A stretch of 64,000 nt of DNA, taken from NCBI RefSeq assembly GCF_003663885.1, contig NZ_RCCE01000007.1:1-64000 (forward strand), read 5' to 3'. Below the pieces are notes generated by a model, which worked only from the letters and a program-made list of their open reading frames with translations, made no database searches and was not told the DNA's origin. Of this stretch, positions 16,134 to 23,662 are shown one piece after another. Source of the DNA: Litoreibacter meonggei. Lineage in GTDB: Bacteria > Pseudomonadota > Alphaproteobacteria > Rhodobacterales > Rhodobacteraceae. How positions within the stretch are numbered: position 1 is the first letter of the stretch; each line of letters opens with the position of its first letter. Made by a program: the position numbers and the translations under genes.

Positions 16134-17576
16134 TTATTGTGTTTTGAGGTTAGTAATAGCATGCGCTATACGTGGCGAAAGAGACTCTTGTCGCGAGGTG
16201 CCGGCACCCGGCCTGATTGGCAGCGTGATTTCTGCGCGGAGCCCCGCATCAACGCGATTTTTCAACAAAATGGAACCGCCGTGCTCAAGGACGATACTTC
16301 GCGCAATTGACAGCCCCAAACCATGACCGCCCGTTTCTTGTGATCGCGACGTCTCAAGTCGGACATAAGGCCCGAAGACGGCCTCTAGTTGATTTTCGGG
16401 GATGCCGGGCCCATTGTCGTCAACGGCGATCACTACCTCATCGCCCGACCTTTCCCAAGATACTCTGGCCTCGTTCCCATAGCGGATCGCGTTCTCAATC
16501 AGGTTTCTCATGGCGCGCCGCATCGCACTTGGCTTCACAGATGCGATCAGGGGCCCTTCGCTGTTCATTTGAACCTTGTCCAACCCCATACCGGTAATCA
16601 GATCATGAAGATCAATGGATTGGACGTCTTCATGCTGGCCCACACCCTTCGCGAAATCCAGAGTTGCATCGACCATTTGTTGCATCTCTTCGCTCGATGT
16701 TACTAAGGATGCGCGTGTATCCTCATCATCTACCATCTCTGCCCGCACGCGAAGGGCGGTCAGAGGGGACCGGAGATCGTGCGCAAGCGCCGCAAGCATC
16801 TGGGTTCGGTCACTGACAAAACGCGTCAGGCGATCCTGCATAGTATTGAACGCATGGGTCAGGTCTTGCACTTCCTTCGGTCCCACAACCGGCAAGTCCC
16901 CCTCTCCGGCACCACGCCCCAAGCGTTCGGATGCGTTTGCCAGGTTGTTGAGTGGGCCGGTCAATCTGGAGAGAAGAAACCAGAAACTGGCAACCAAGAG
17001 AAGGCCCGCAGTCACAGCAAATGATATGTTGGAGGCGAGGGATGATTGCAGCGGCGGCCTTTCAAATCGCGTACCGACGTTGAGCCAACTTCCACCTGCC
17101 AATGCAATAGAAAGCTCCATTTCAATGGCAGCAAGCCTGCCTTGCATCATTTCAGCATGCATATCTGCCATTTCCGGTGACAGATTTGGAAGTGGCAGCA
17201 GGCCTCCTTCAATTTCATGAACCTCAACCCGAATATCACGGCTGTAACTCTCTCCCAGCAATGCCCGGATCCGTGCCTCAACCGCCCCGCCTTCATCATG
17301 ATCTCCATGGGGGACCGTTGGAGCATTTGCCAGATCGAAACGCACAAGCGGTGAGGTCGCAGCGCGAATGATCTGCGCGTGCAGTTCCGGGGGAGCCCCT
17401 TCAATCAACTGAGCGACGTTTGCCGCGCGCGCCGCTGCTTCGGCGCCGATCGCAGCCTGTACGGCAAGCGATCTTTCATCAACAAAGAACCACAGGCTTA
17501 GGGCCTGTGCGAGGGACAGTACGCCGAGGACCAGAAGCGCAATCTGCGCGCGCAACGTCCGTGGTAACATCTTCAT
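16134..17576 (-). CDS. Sensor histidine kinase, copper/envelope-type
   Basis: 480-residue membrane kinase: TM1 about 13-33, periplasmic domain, TM2 about 183-203, HAMP, HisKA with phospho-acceptor His266 (LAHDLRSPL), and HATPase with NAIRYG, DDNGPGIP and GGHGLGLSI boxes. The periplasmic domain carries His/Met clusters (PHGDHDEGG, MADMHAEMMQG) that could bind copper. The start overlaps the response regulator stop by four bases (ATGA). It is in an operon with its regulator and an L,D-transpeptidase, so it should report metal or envelope stress; the signal is inferred. Confidence 0.92.
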   Translation of the reverse strand: MKMLPRTLRAQIALLVLGVLSLAQALSLWFFVDERSLAVQAAIGAEAAARAANVAQLIEGAPPELHAQIIRAATSPLVRFDLANAPTVPHGDHDEGGAVEARIRALLGESYSRDIRVEVHEIEGGLLPLPNLSPEMADMHAEMMQGRLAAIEMELSIALAGGSWLNVGTRFERPPLQSSLASNISFAVTAGLLLVASFWFLLSRLTGPLNNLANASERLGRGAGEGDLPVVGPKEVQDLTHAFNTMQDRLTRFVSDRTQMLAALAHDLRSPLTALRVRAEMVDDEDTRASLVTSSEEMQQMVDATLDFAKGVGQHEDVQSIDLHDLITGMGLDKVQMNSEGPLIASVKPSAMRRAMRNLIENAIRYGNEARVSWERSGDEVVIAVDDNGPGIPENQLEAVFGPYVRLETSRSQETGGHGLGLSIARSIVLEHGGSILLKNRVDAGLRAEITLPIRPGAGTSRQESLSPRIAHAITNLKTQ

Positions 17577-18292
17577 GCGCATATCTCGACATCGCAAGAC
17601 AGGCTGTATCCACCATTACGCACAGTCGCGATGACCCTGGGCCGCAATACATCCTGCTCGATTTTCCTGCGCAATCGGCTCACCTGATTGTCTATTGTTC
17701 GATCCAGAGGCCCCGCTATGCGTCCTGTGCTGAGTTCAAGAAGGTGGTCTCTGTCGAGGACGGCCCTCGGCCTTTTGAGGAACAGCGTTAGCAATTTCAG
17801 TTCCCCGGACGTGAGTTGCGTGCGGGACCCAGTTTGGTCAATCAGAGTGCGACCGTCGACATCTAGCTCAAGATGTGCAAATTTGACTGTCTTCCCGGCA
17901 AAGTCGTCGATCTGCGGGATTTGCTGCGTTCGTCGCAGAATTGCATTAATCCGCGCCAACAGTTCTTTGGGGTTGAAGGGCTTCGCAAGGTAGTCGTCCG
18001 CCCCGCCGTCCAGGCCAGCTATGCGGTTGTCATCGTCTCCCAATGCGGTCAGCATCAGGATCGGTGTATGTCCTTCCCTGCGCAGCCGCCGACACGCGGA
18101 CAACCCGTCTTCCCCCGGCATCATGACATCCAACACGATGAGATCGAAATTGGCTTCTGCGAGCTTACTGTCCATCTGTTCGGCATTCTCTGCCGCAGAT
18201 GCACGTAGTCCGTTCCGTTCCAGATAACTTGTTACGGATTTTCTGATCTCTGAATGGTCGTCGACGACCAGTATACGTGGTTGCTCTTTCAT
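17573..18292 (-). CDS. OmpR-family response regulator
   Basis: 239 aa: receiver domain with acidic pair DD at 11-12, phospho-acceptor Asp55 (LIVLDVMMPGEDG), then a winged-helix DNA-binding domain (LTSGELKLL to VRNGGYSL). First gene of the operon with the kinase and L,D-transpeptidase 2. The ATG at 18292 fits the start of the receiver fold (MKEQPRILVVDD). OmpR-type proteins bind pairs of direct repeats about 10 bp apart; a TGTAGC CAAA TGTAAC site lies in its own upstream region and similar sites recur elsewhere in the window. Confidence 0.93.
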   Translation of the reverse strand: MKEQPRILVVDDHSEIRKSVTSYLERNGLRASAAENAEQMDSKLAEANFDLIVLDVMMPGEDGLSACRRLRREGHTPILMLTALGDDDNRIAGLDGGADDYLAKPFNPKELLARINAILRRTQQIPQIDDFAGKTVKFAHLELDVDGRTLIDQTGSRTQLTSGELKLLTLFLKRPRAVLDRDHLLELSTGRIAGPLDRTIDNQVSRLRRKIEQDVLRPRVIATVRNGGYSLSCDVEICA

Positions 18293-18337
18293 ATTGTCTT
18301 TATAGACATTCCGGCTCAGGAACGCCCATCCCGTGAT

Positions 18338-18353
18338 TGTAGCCAAATGTAAC
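18338..18353 (+). promoter_or_regulatory. Candidate response-regulator box in divergent region
   Basis: TGTAGC CAAA TGTAAC with 10-bp phasing, between the response regulator gene (minus) and the DUF411 gene (plus). It could serve autoregulation, activation of DUF411, or both. Confidence 0.5.
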
Positions 18354-18418
18354 AACGTCTACCGGTCGACTCCCGAACGCATGTCAAGTATCAGAACCAA
18401 GAGAAAAAGGAGTTCGAA

Positions 18419-18865
18419 ATGGACAGACGCCAATTTGTCTTGACGGTCGCCAGTGCGATTGCAGCAGGTCCCGCATTGTCACAGACTGCTACCCCGATGT
18501 TGCAGGTAACCAAAACACCGACCTGCGGCTGCTGCGGTGCGTGGGTTGATGAGATGATCTCTGCCGGGTTCAAAGCATCAGTTGAAGACGTCGACTATGA
18601 CACCCTTCAAGTGTTGAAGCAGAAATACGGCATCGCGCCAGAGCTCGCCGGATGTCACACGACTTCTGTGAGTGGCTACTTCGTTGAGGGCCACGTGCCT
18701 GCCTCCGACATCGCGCGGTTGCTGCAGGAAAAGCCTGCGGCGCGCGGCGTGACAGCGCCGGGCATGCCTATGGGGTCGCCCGGTATGGGCACCAGGGGCG
18801 ATCCGTATGATGTGATGCTTGTGCTTATGGACGGATCGACCCGGGTTTTCGCGACACACGGCTGA
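18419..18865 (+). CDS. DUF411 periplasmic metal-binding protein, copy 1
   Basis: 148 aa with an RRQF leader and cleavable signal, then a DUF411 domain. Conserved features are the CGCC cluster at about 36-39 (KTPTCGCCGAWVD), the GCHTT motif and EGHVPASDI, the C-terminal PGMPMGSPGM. DUF411 proteins occur beside copper resistance genes and are thought to bind copper; no enzymatic activity is established. It is divergent from the two-component operon and followed two bases later by a membrane protein gene. A second copy is in the operon at 47318. Confidence 0.88.
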   Translation: MDRRQFVLTVASAIAAGPALSQTATPMLQVTKTPTCGCCGAWVDEMISAGFKASVEDVDYDTLQVLKQKYGIAPELAGCHTTSVSGYFVEGHVPASDIARLLQEKPAARGVTAPGMPMGSPGMGTRGDPYDVMLVLMDGSTRVFATHG

Positions 18866-18866
18866 C

Positions 18867-19505
18867 GTGCTTTCTCCCGATACGTTCCGACAAAGCTATT
18901 CTCCCGCGCTGCCATTTGGTAGGTTTTGTTGGAACGTATCCCTTCTGAGCATGGCAAGCATCCTGCCGTTTCTGTTTGTCTACGTCGTCAGCACGCCCAA
19001 TTTTGCGGCGATGCTCGTGACGAATTCCACAGCGCTCGGGCGGTTTCTGCGTCAGGTGATGACAAACGGGCTGCCGGTTGTATTTATTGTCAACTATATC
19101 GGGTTTGTCTTCGCACATAACACGTTGAATAATCCCGACCGCTCGGAGATCGGGTATATTGTTCTGGATGGCCTCCTTCGAAGCGCCACTTTCATCGCGA
19201 TTCACATTCTCGTTTATGTACTGTCGGCTGACTTGTTTGGCTCCTTCAGCGGCAATCGCGCAACCGCAGTAAGCGTGGTTGGACCAACGCTTGAGCGGTC
19301 GTTCATTTTTCACAACATCTCTGGCGTGTATCTCTACGCCGTTGTGCCCGGCGCATTCATCGCGCTTCTGGCCGTTCTGACAAAACGTTCAGGCGAGACG
19401 TCTGATACAAGCAAATCCAAAACGAGGAATATAGCTCTGCTCTTCAGCCTGGTCTCGATCCCCGGTGTGACAGTCTTGTCTTACGCGCTGAATTCGGCAA
19501 CCTGA
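18867..19505 (+). CDS. Hypothetical multi-pass membrane protein
   Basis: About 212 aa with five hydrophobic segments and no recognised family (MASILPFLFVYVVS, VVFIVNYIGFVF, FIAIHILVYVL, AVVPGAFIALLAVL, IALLFSLVSIPGVTVLSY). I place the start at GTG 18867, two bases after the DUF411 stop, which makes it operonic; the upstream ATG would overlap the DUF411 gene. There are no conserved Cys/Met/His clusters that would point to metal binding. Function unknown; co-expression with DUF411 suggests an envelope role. Confidence 0.6.
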   Translation: MLSPDTFRQSYSPALPFGRFCWNVSLLSMASILPFLFVYVVSTPNFAAMLVTNSTALGRFLRQVMTNGLPVVFIVNYIGFVFAHNTLNNPDRSEIGYIVLDGLLRSATFIAIHILVYVLSADLFGSFSGNRATAVSVVGPTLERSFIFHNISGVYLYAVVPGAFIALLAVLTKRSGETSDTSKSKTRNIALLFSLVSIPGVTVLSYALNSAT

Positions 19506-19566
19506 CTGATTTACCCGGACAACTATTCGTAGACCGTCATCTGATCAAGTGTATCGAAATGTACCC

Positions 19567-19597
19567 TTGACCTTACCTCACTGGAATGTCGCACAGA
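19567..19597 (+). promoter_or_regulatory. CueR-like promoter of small membrane protein gene
   Basis: -35 TTGACC, 19-bp spacer with CTTACC...TGGAAT half-dyad, weak -10 CACAGA. Start of transcription would fall near 19604, 19 bases ahead of the ATG and just upstream of a GGAGAG ribosome site. Confidence 0.62.
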
Positions 19598-19622
19598 CGT
19601 CCGAGAATGTCTGGAGAGCTAC

Positions 19623-19934
19623 ATGTCTGACACTCAAAGCCAAAAACCCACCTGGTCATCGAAACTGATGCACTATGGCATGGTGGTCTGTTGTGCCGTC
19701 ATGCTGTTGCCGATCGCGGCCTTCTTTGTCGCCGGGGGTACAATTGCCGGTCTGTGGACCAACGTCGGGCTTTTTGCGCCGATCGCACTCTGCCTCGGGG
19801 CACACGTTGTGATGCACAAATTGATTGGAAAGTCGTGCCACGGGTCAAAAGATGAGCAGGCGCAAGAGGATACATTGGATGCAGAATTCCGCGATGGACA
19901 GGTTCCTGCTCGGGACATTGCACGCTCGCGCTAA
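19623..19934 (+). CDS. Small membrane protein, DUF2933-like
   Basis: 103 aa with two hydrophobic segments (GMVVCCAVMLLPIAAFFVAGG and LFAPIALCLGAHVVMH) ending in HKLIGKSCHGSKDEQ. The arrangement of Cys, His and Met around the second segment resembles the small DUF2933 proteins found in copper and silver resistance clusters, though it is longer at the C-terminus. It has its own CueR-like promoter and ribosome site (GGAGAG). Possibly a metal-binding or pump-accessory protein; no function is established. Confidence 0.65.
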   Translation: MSDTQSQKPTWSSKLMHYGMVVCCAVMLLPIAAFFVAGGTIAGLWTNVGLFAPIALCLGAHVVMHKLIGKSCHGSKDEQAQEDTLDAEFRDGQVPARDIARSR

Positions 19935-20151
19935 GCGTCGTCTGGCCCTCAGTTCCACCATCGTCGGTCTGCTTGTCCTGGGCGGATGCTCGACGTCAGG
20001 CGGGATTTGTCCGTTAGAGCCTCCGTCGGTTACACGGGCCGCTGCCGACAATGTGCGTCTACCCGATGGTTGCCGACTGGTGGGCCTGTCTGGAAAGGGC
20101 GTTCAAAAAGTATCCTGCGACGATGGAAGGAGCGGGTTTGCTTTCAATTAA
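19894..20151 (+). CDS. Small hypothetical lipoprotein
   Basis: 85 residues with a signal sequence ending in the lipobox LVLGGC (Cys at about 30) and a short mature part with three further Cys (GICPLEPP, DGCRLVG, KVSCDDGRSG). The start is uncertain: ATG 19894 overlaps the previous gene by 41 bases, and a TTG at 19918 is also possible. Compact Cys-containing lipoproteins like this occur next to envelope and metal genes but I cannot name the family. Confidence 0.5.
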   Translation: MDRFLLGTLHARAKRRLALSSTIVGLLVLGGCSTSGGICPLEPPSVTRAAADNVRLPDGCRLVGLSGKGVQKVSCDDGRSGFAFN

Positions 20152-20210
20152 GGCATCTTGCAACACGCTGTAGTGGTTGCCAGAGCCTCCAGTATTTTTT
20201 TGCCGATCTG

Positions 20211-21641
20211 TCATCCCGCGCAGCAGCTCAGCTTCGCCACGTCCATATCAAAGGTTTGAGCCGCCAGCTTCAGCCCTTCCACGGTCGTCAGATACGGGAA
20301 GATCGTCTCGCCGAGCGCCTTTGTTGTCATGCCGAACTTCAGCGCCATGACGAGGGTCTGGATCGTATCGGACCCCCCGGGCGCGATGATCTGGCCACCA
20401 AGCAGCCGGTCGGTCTTTCTGTCCGCCACCAGCTTGATCAATCCGCGCGTGTCGCGTGCGGCCAGCGCGCGCGGCACCTGATCGAGCGGCACAATGGATG
20501 TCTTGACGTCGAAGCCCGCGTCCCGAGCCTGGGTTTCACTGGGACCGACGCCCGCGACCTGCGGGTCGGAAAACACGACCCAGGGCATCGCGGCGTTGTC
20601 GTAACGATGGTCCTCACCAAGCACTGCGTTTTTGGCTGCGAGCTTTGCACCATAGGCCGCCATATAGACGAACTGGTCACGGTTGGTCACATCGCCCGCA
20701 GCATAGATGCCGTGCACCGATGTCTGCATGTCCTCGCCGACGACGATGGACCCACGCGCGTCGGTTTCCACGCCGATTGCGTCCAGGCCCATATCTTCGG
20801 TATTGGCCCGCCTGCCAGCGGTCGAAACGAGGTGATCCGCCGTCACTTCGACAGGCTTACCGTTCTGGATCACGCGCAGTGTCACGCCCGCGTCGTCGCG
20901 GCGCACAGTGTCGTAGCTTAACCCGGTCAGAAGGGTGATGCCTTCGGCCTCGAACGCCGCCGCCAATGCCTCCGAGACCTCTGGTTCCGCGCCGGGCAGC
21001 AGGTGCGACCGGGCGACAAGCGTGACCTTCACGCCCATCCGGCTCATCATCTGGGCCAGTTCCGTGCCAATGTAGCCCGCGCCGATGAAGATCAGGCTTT
21101 TCGGCAGCACCTCGAGTTCCAGAAGGCTGGTGCTGTCGAGCGTGCCGATTTTCTCGATCCCGTCGATGGTCGGCAGGACGGGACGCCCGCCCGTGGCGAT
21201 GATGGTCCTCGGTGCTTTCAGGGTTCGCTCACCGACTGTCACGCCACCTTCGATCAGCCGCGCGGGACCGGCGTCGATGTAATCAACACCCTCATATTCC
21301 GGCAGAAGGTCCGCGTATTTCTTCTGGCGCAGGGTCGCGACCAGGTCGTCTTTGGACTGAACGAGCGTCTGCCAATCATCCACTTGTGCCCGTCCCGACA
21401 GGCCGGGGAACCGCTTGGCAGCCCCCGCACCGTGCACGGCCTCTGCCGCACGGATCATCGCCTTGGAGGGCACGCATCCCACGTTGACGCAAGTTCCGCC
21501 GATGGTGCCATATCCCACGAGGGCGACACGCTTCCCGGCATCCGCGCCTGTAATTGCGGCGGAGAACCCCGCCGACCCCGCCCCGAGGACGATCAGGTCA
21601 TAGCCGCCTTGGCCGTCGCCGACTTTGATTAAGTCTTTCAT
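20211..21641 (-). CDS. merA: Mercuric reductase MerA, without N-terminal HMA domain
   Basis: Flavoprotein that reduces Hg(II) to Hg(0) with NADPH. FAD-binding GxGxxG at the front (VLGAGSAGFSAA), redox-active Cys pair GGTCVNVGCVPSK, NAD-binding GAGYIGTELAQ, and the diagnostic C-terminal vicinal Cys pair in LSCCAG. At 476 aa it lacks the N-terminal HMA (NmerA) domain, as in many alphaproteobacterial forms. It is last in the mer operon, two bases after a small membrane gene. The ATG at 21641 is preferred over 21656. Confidence 0.95.
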   Translation of the reverse strand: MKDLIKVGDGQGGYDLIVLGAGSAGFSAAITGADAGKRVALVGYGTIGGTCVNVGCVPSKAMIRAAEAVHGAGAAKRFPGLSGRAQVDDWQTLVQSKDDLVATLRQKKYADLLPEYEGVDYIDAGPARLIEGGVTVGERTLKAPRTIIATGGRPVLPTIDGIEKIGTLDSTSLLELEVLPKSLIFIGAGYIGTELAQMMSRMGVKVTLVARSHLLPGAEPEVSEALAAAFEAEGITLLTGLSYDTVRRDDAGVTLRVIQNGKPVEVTADHLVSTAGRRANTEDMGLDAIGVETDARGSIVVGEDMQTSVHGIYAAGDVTNRDQFVYMAAYGAKLAAKNAVLGEDHRYDNAAMPWVVFSDPQVAGVGPSETQARDAGFDVKTSIVPLDQVPRALAARDTRGLIKLVADRKTDRLLGGQIIAPGGSDTIQTLVMALKFGMTTKALGETIFPYLTTVEGLKLAAQTFDMDVAKLSCCAG

Positions 21642-21642
21642 C

Positions 21643-21780
21643 TCAGCGTACCTCACCTAGTTCGTGATTTCTCGATTTAGCCGCGAGAAGATAGATGACC
21701 GCACCGAGGGCGATCAGCGGTGTCAGCATGCCAAGAAGGCCGAAGAACATACCAGTGGCGGTGCAACATCCCATCATCAT
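21643..21780 (-). CDS. Small membrane protein in mer operon, 45 aa
   Basis: An unlisted short frame between merF and merA: MMMGCCTATGMFFG then one hydrophobic helix (LLGMLTPLIALGAVIYLL) and a charged tail. The start codon overlaps the merF stop (ATGA type) and its stop is immediately before merA, so it is fully embedded in the operon and translationally coupled. The N-terminal Met run and CC pair could bind Hg(II). I know no named family; it may assist MerF or hand mercury to MerA. Confidence 0.6.
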   Translation of the reverse strand: MMMGCCTATGMFFGLLGMLTPLIALGAVIYLLAAKSRNHELGEVR

Positions 21781-22163
21781 GAGGGTGATCCTTTCCTTTG
21801 CGCGCGGTTTAGGAGAACCGCGTAGAGTGCTGTGGCGGCGAAAACGACGATTGTGATCCGTATCGCGAACCTGAACTCAAAGAGAATGATCAGGATCGAC
21901 AGGGCTGCCGCGAGGCCGGTGGCCCAAAGTTTCGGGGCAGGACCCGGTTTTCCAGCGCGAAGCCAAAGGGCCTGTGCCACCACTGCGAGGCTTAAAAAAA
22001 GCAGCGGGAACAGCGCGTAATCGAGCCAACCCGTGAGGGCCGACAATCCGACGCCAGCGACGATGACGACCAAAAGCGGCGTAAAGCAGCAGAGCGCGGC
22101 GAAGAGCGCACCGCCAAGCCCCCATTTCAGCAGACGGTCGGAATTTTCAGGTGTGCCAGTCAA
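21777..22163 (-). CDS. merF: Mercury transport protein MerF
   Basis: 128 aa membrane protein. The MerF core is in the first 75 residues: GGALFAALCCFTPLLVVIV with the vicinal Cys pair in TM1, then LSALTGWLDYALFPLLFL. It has an additional pair of membrane segments (LWATGLAAALSILIILFEF and IRITIVVFAATALYAVLL) beyond the usual 81-residue MerF, so it is a long variant. It brings Hg(II) into the cytoplasm for MerA. Its start overlaps the upstream small gene by four bases. Confidence 0.85.
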   Translation of the reverse strand: MTGTPENSDRLLKWGLGGALFAALCCFTPLLVVIVAGVGLSALTGWLDYALFPLLFLSLAVVAQALWLRAGKPGPAPKLWATGLAAALSILIILFEFRFAIRITIVVFAATALYAVLLNRAQRKGSPS

Positions 22164-22411
22164 GGAGCCGTCTTTCTCTGTGATGGGTCGGGGCCGGAGG
22201 CGCGTTTCATTTGCAAATGACGCAGTGCGCGTACGATCAGGTAAGTCAGACCCGCTAAAACCAGCGCGGCAATCCCGCTCATTCCTGAAAGCCAGGCACC
22301 AATCCCGCCGAACAACGCCGCAAACACGGCAGTCCCGCCGCCGCAGCAGACGACCACGACCGGAGCCGCTACCGCGAAGGCCAGTAGACCACCCATAAAA
22401 TTGTCACGCAT
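22160..22411 (-). CDS. Small membrane protein with CC motif in mer operon
   Basis: 83 aa, two hydrophobic segments (LLAFAVAAPVVVVCCGGG and GIAALVLAGLTYLIVRAL) with a vicinal Cys pair at the end of the first, similar in style to Mer transport proteins but not one I can name. Start at ATG 22411 (MRDNFMGG), ten bases after the MerP-like stop; the stop overlaps the merF start. Probably another Hg(II) membrane carrier or accessory protein. Confidence 0.65.
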   Translation of the reverse strand: MRDNFMGGLLAFAVAAPVVVVCCGGGTAVFAALFGGIGAWLSGMSGIAALVLAGLTYLIVRALRHLQMKRASGPDPSQRKTAP

Positions 22412-22421
22412 TGCAGACGGC

Positions 22422-22724
22422 TTAGGAGGCTGTGTCGGGCAGCACCTGCGCCGGATAGCCATTGGCTGTCACCGCGCCGACGATGCTTTCGATGGAAGTC
22501 TCGGCGTCATCGTAGGTCACGCTGTAAACACCCTGCCCGTATTCGGGGCCGTCCTCGAATGCGGCGATCTCGACCGACGGAACACCACGCATCGAGCTGG
22601 CGACGATGAATGAACAGGACGGGCATGTCAGTTCGCTGACGGCGATCTCGACCTGGCGCTCTTCAGCGAGGGCCGGAGTCGAGAGGGCGGCGATGGTCAG
22701 GGCGGATAGTAGAAGATGCTTCAT
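22422..22724 (-). CDS. MerP-like periplasmic metal-binding protein
   Basis: 100 aa with signal peptide (MKHLLLSALTIAALSTPALA) and a heavy-metal-associated fold. The metal motif is SELTCPSCSF, CxxC instead of the classic GMTCxxC of MerP, and the loop between strands is unusually long and acidic (FEDGPEYGQG). It should bind periplasmic Hg(II) and hand it to MerT. It follows merT by 15 bases. Confidence 0.83.
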   Translation of the reverse strand: MKHLLLSALTIAALSTPALAEERQVEIAVSELTCPSCSFIVASSMRGVPSVEIAAFEDGPEYGQGVYSVTYDDAETSIESIVGAVTANGYPAQVLPDTAS

Positions 22725-22739
22725 GGTCTTGGTCCTCGT

Positions 22740-23147
22740 TCAGAATTTCAGGATGAAGGGGGTGATGTAGGGAAAGATCATGGCAACAGCGACAATCGCG
22801 GAAGCGGCCCAGAGGGTTGCGCGCATGATGCGGCGGTCGATGGGGCGGGCGCAGGTGCCATCGGCACAGGCCTCGGCATCTACAGGCTTGTAAGCCTTGT
22901 AGAAGCCGTATCCCAAAAACGCGGCGCTCAGCGCGAAGGTGTACCATTTGTAGGCATAGAGCGCTCCGAGCTGCGCGATGAACACGCCTGTCACGCCAAA
23001 GCTGACCAGCACCAATGGAAGGATGCAGCAAGAAGTCATCGCCAGCGCACCGAGGACGCCGAGGCCGGTCACGCCCCATCCCTTGGTGGTTTCGTCGCCA
23101 ATTTTCTGCGACCGAGATTGCGGAAGTTCCGCCAAATTTTGTTCCAT
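22740..23147 (-). CDS. merT: Mercury transport protein MerT
   Basis: 135 aa inner-membrane protein with three hydrophobic segments. Vicinal Cys40-Cys41 in TM1 (LAMTSCCILPLVLVSFG) and the cytoplasmic-loop pair in EACADGTC are the two mercury relay sites typical of MerT. First gene of the mer operon; ATG 23147 is preceded by AAGGAAG and lies about 20 bases after the predicted transcription start. The long frame to 23297 runs through the promoter and is not used. Confidence 0.9.
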   Translation of the reverse strand: MEQNLAELPQSRSQKIGDETTKGWGVTGLGVLGALAMTSCCILPLVLVSFGVTGVFIAQLGALYAYKWYTFALSAAFLGYGFYKAYKPVDAEACADGTCARPIDRRIMRATLWAASAIVAVAMIFPYITPFILKF

Positions 23148-23176
23148 CGAATCTTCCTTGAACAGATGTTTCCACC

Positions 23177-23207
23177 GTTCTAAGGTCTGTAGTTGATACA
23201 GGCTCAA
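23177..23207 (-). promoter_or_regulatory. MerR-controlled mer operon promoter
   Basis: -35 TTGAGC, 19-bp spacer with CTGTA...TACAG dyad, -10 TAGAAC, directed at merT. The dyad is not the GTAC-N4-GTAC form of classical Tn21/Tn501 mer. Located between merT and divergent merR, as in most Gram-negative mer operons. Confidence 0.75.
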
Positions 23208-23223
23208 GGGGGTTTTTTTTGAA

Positions 23224-23637
23224 ATGAGTAACACAAGCGTGAGATCAATTCGGCGGGGTGATTTGGCACGAGCGACGGGCTGCAACCTGGAAACCATTCG
23301 CTATTATGAGAAAATCGGCATCATGCCGGACCCGCCGCGCAGTACGAAGGGCTATCGAAGCTACGATGATACCCATGTCCGACGATTGAAGTTCGTCATG
23401 CGGTCCCGAGATCTCGGTTTCTCGCTAGAAGAGGTTCGCGGGTTGCTGGGCTTGGTTGATAATCGGATCCAGACCTGCGCCGAAGTCCAAGCCATGGCCG
23501 AAGTACATCTCGGAGAAGTGCGCGCAAAAATAGCCGATCTGACACGGATAGAACGCGTCCTATCGGAAACCGTCGCGCGCTGCACGGGCGATGCGGCACC
23601 CGACTGTGCCATCATTGATGCGCTTTTCGATGCATGA
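23224..23637 (+). CDS. merR: Mercury-responsive regulator MerR
   Basis: 137 aa MerR-family activator-repressor, with the winged helix (NLETIRYYEKIGIMP) and three Hg(II)-binding cysteines at 85 (QTCAEV), 120 and 128 (CTGDAAPDC), spaced as in MerR. Divergent from merTP...A across the dyad promoter. An unusual N-terminal extension of about ten basic residues (MSNTSVRSIRRGDLA) precedes the usual start of the fold. Confidence 0.93.
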   Translation: MSNTSVRSIRRGDLARATGCNLETIRYYEKIGIMPDPPRSTKGYRSYDDTHVRRLKFVMRSRDLGFSLEEVRGLLGLVDNRIQTCAEVQAMAEVHLGEVRAKIADLTRIERVLSETVARCTGDAAPDCAIIDALFDA

Positions 23638-23662
23638 GCACGAAAACAGGTCTGGAAAGATG

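Noticed and set aside
19986-20921. Plus-strand frame of 311 codons
   Set aside because: Shadow over the lipoprotein gene and the antisense of merA.
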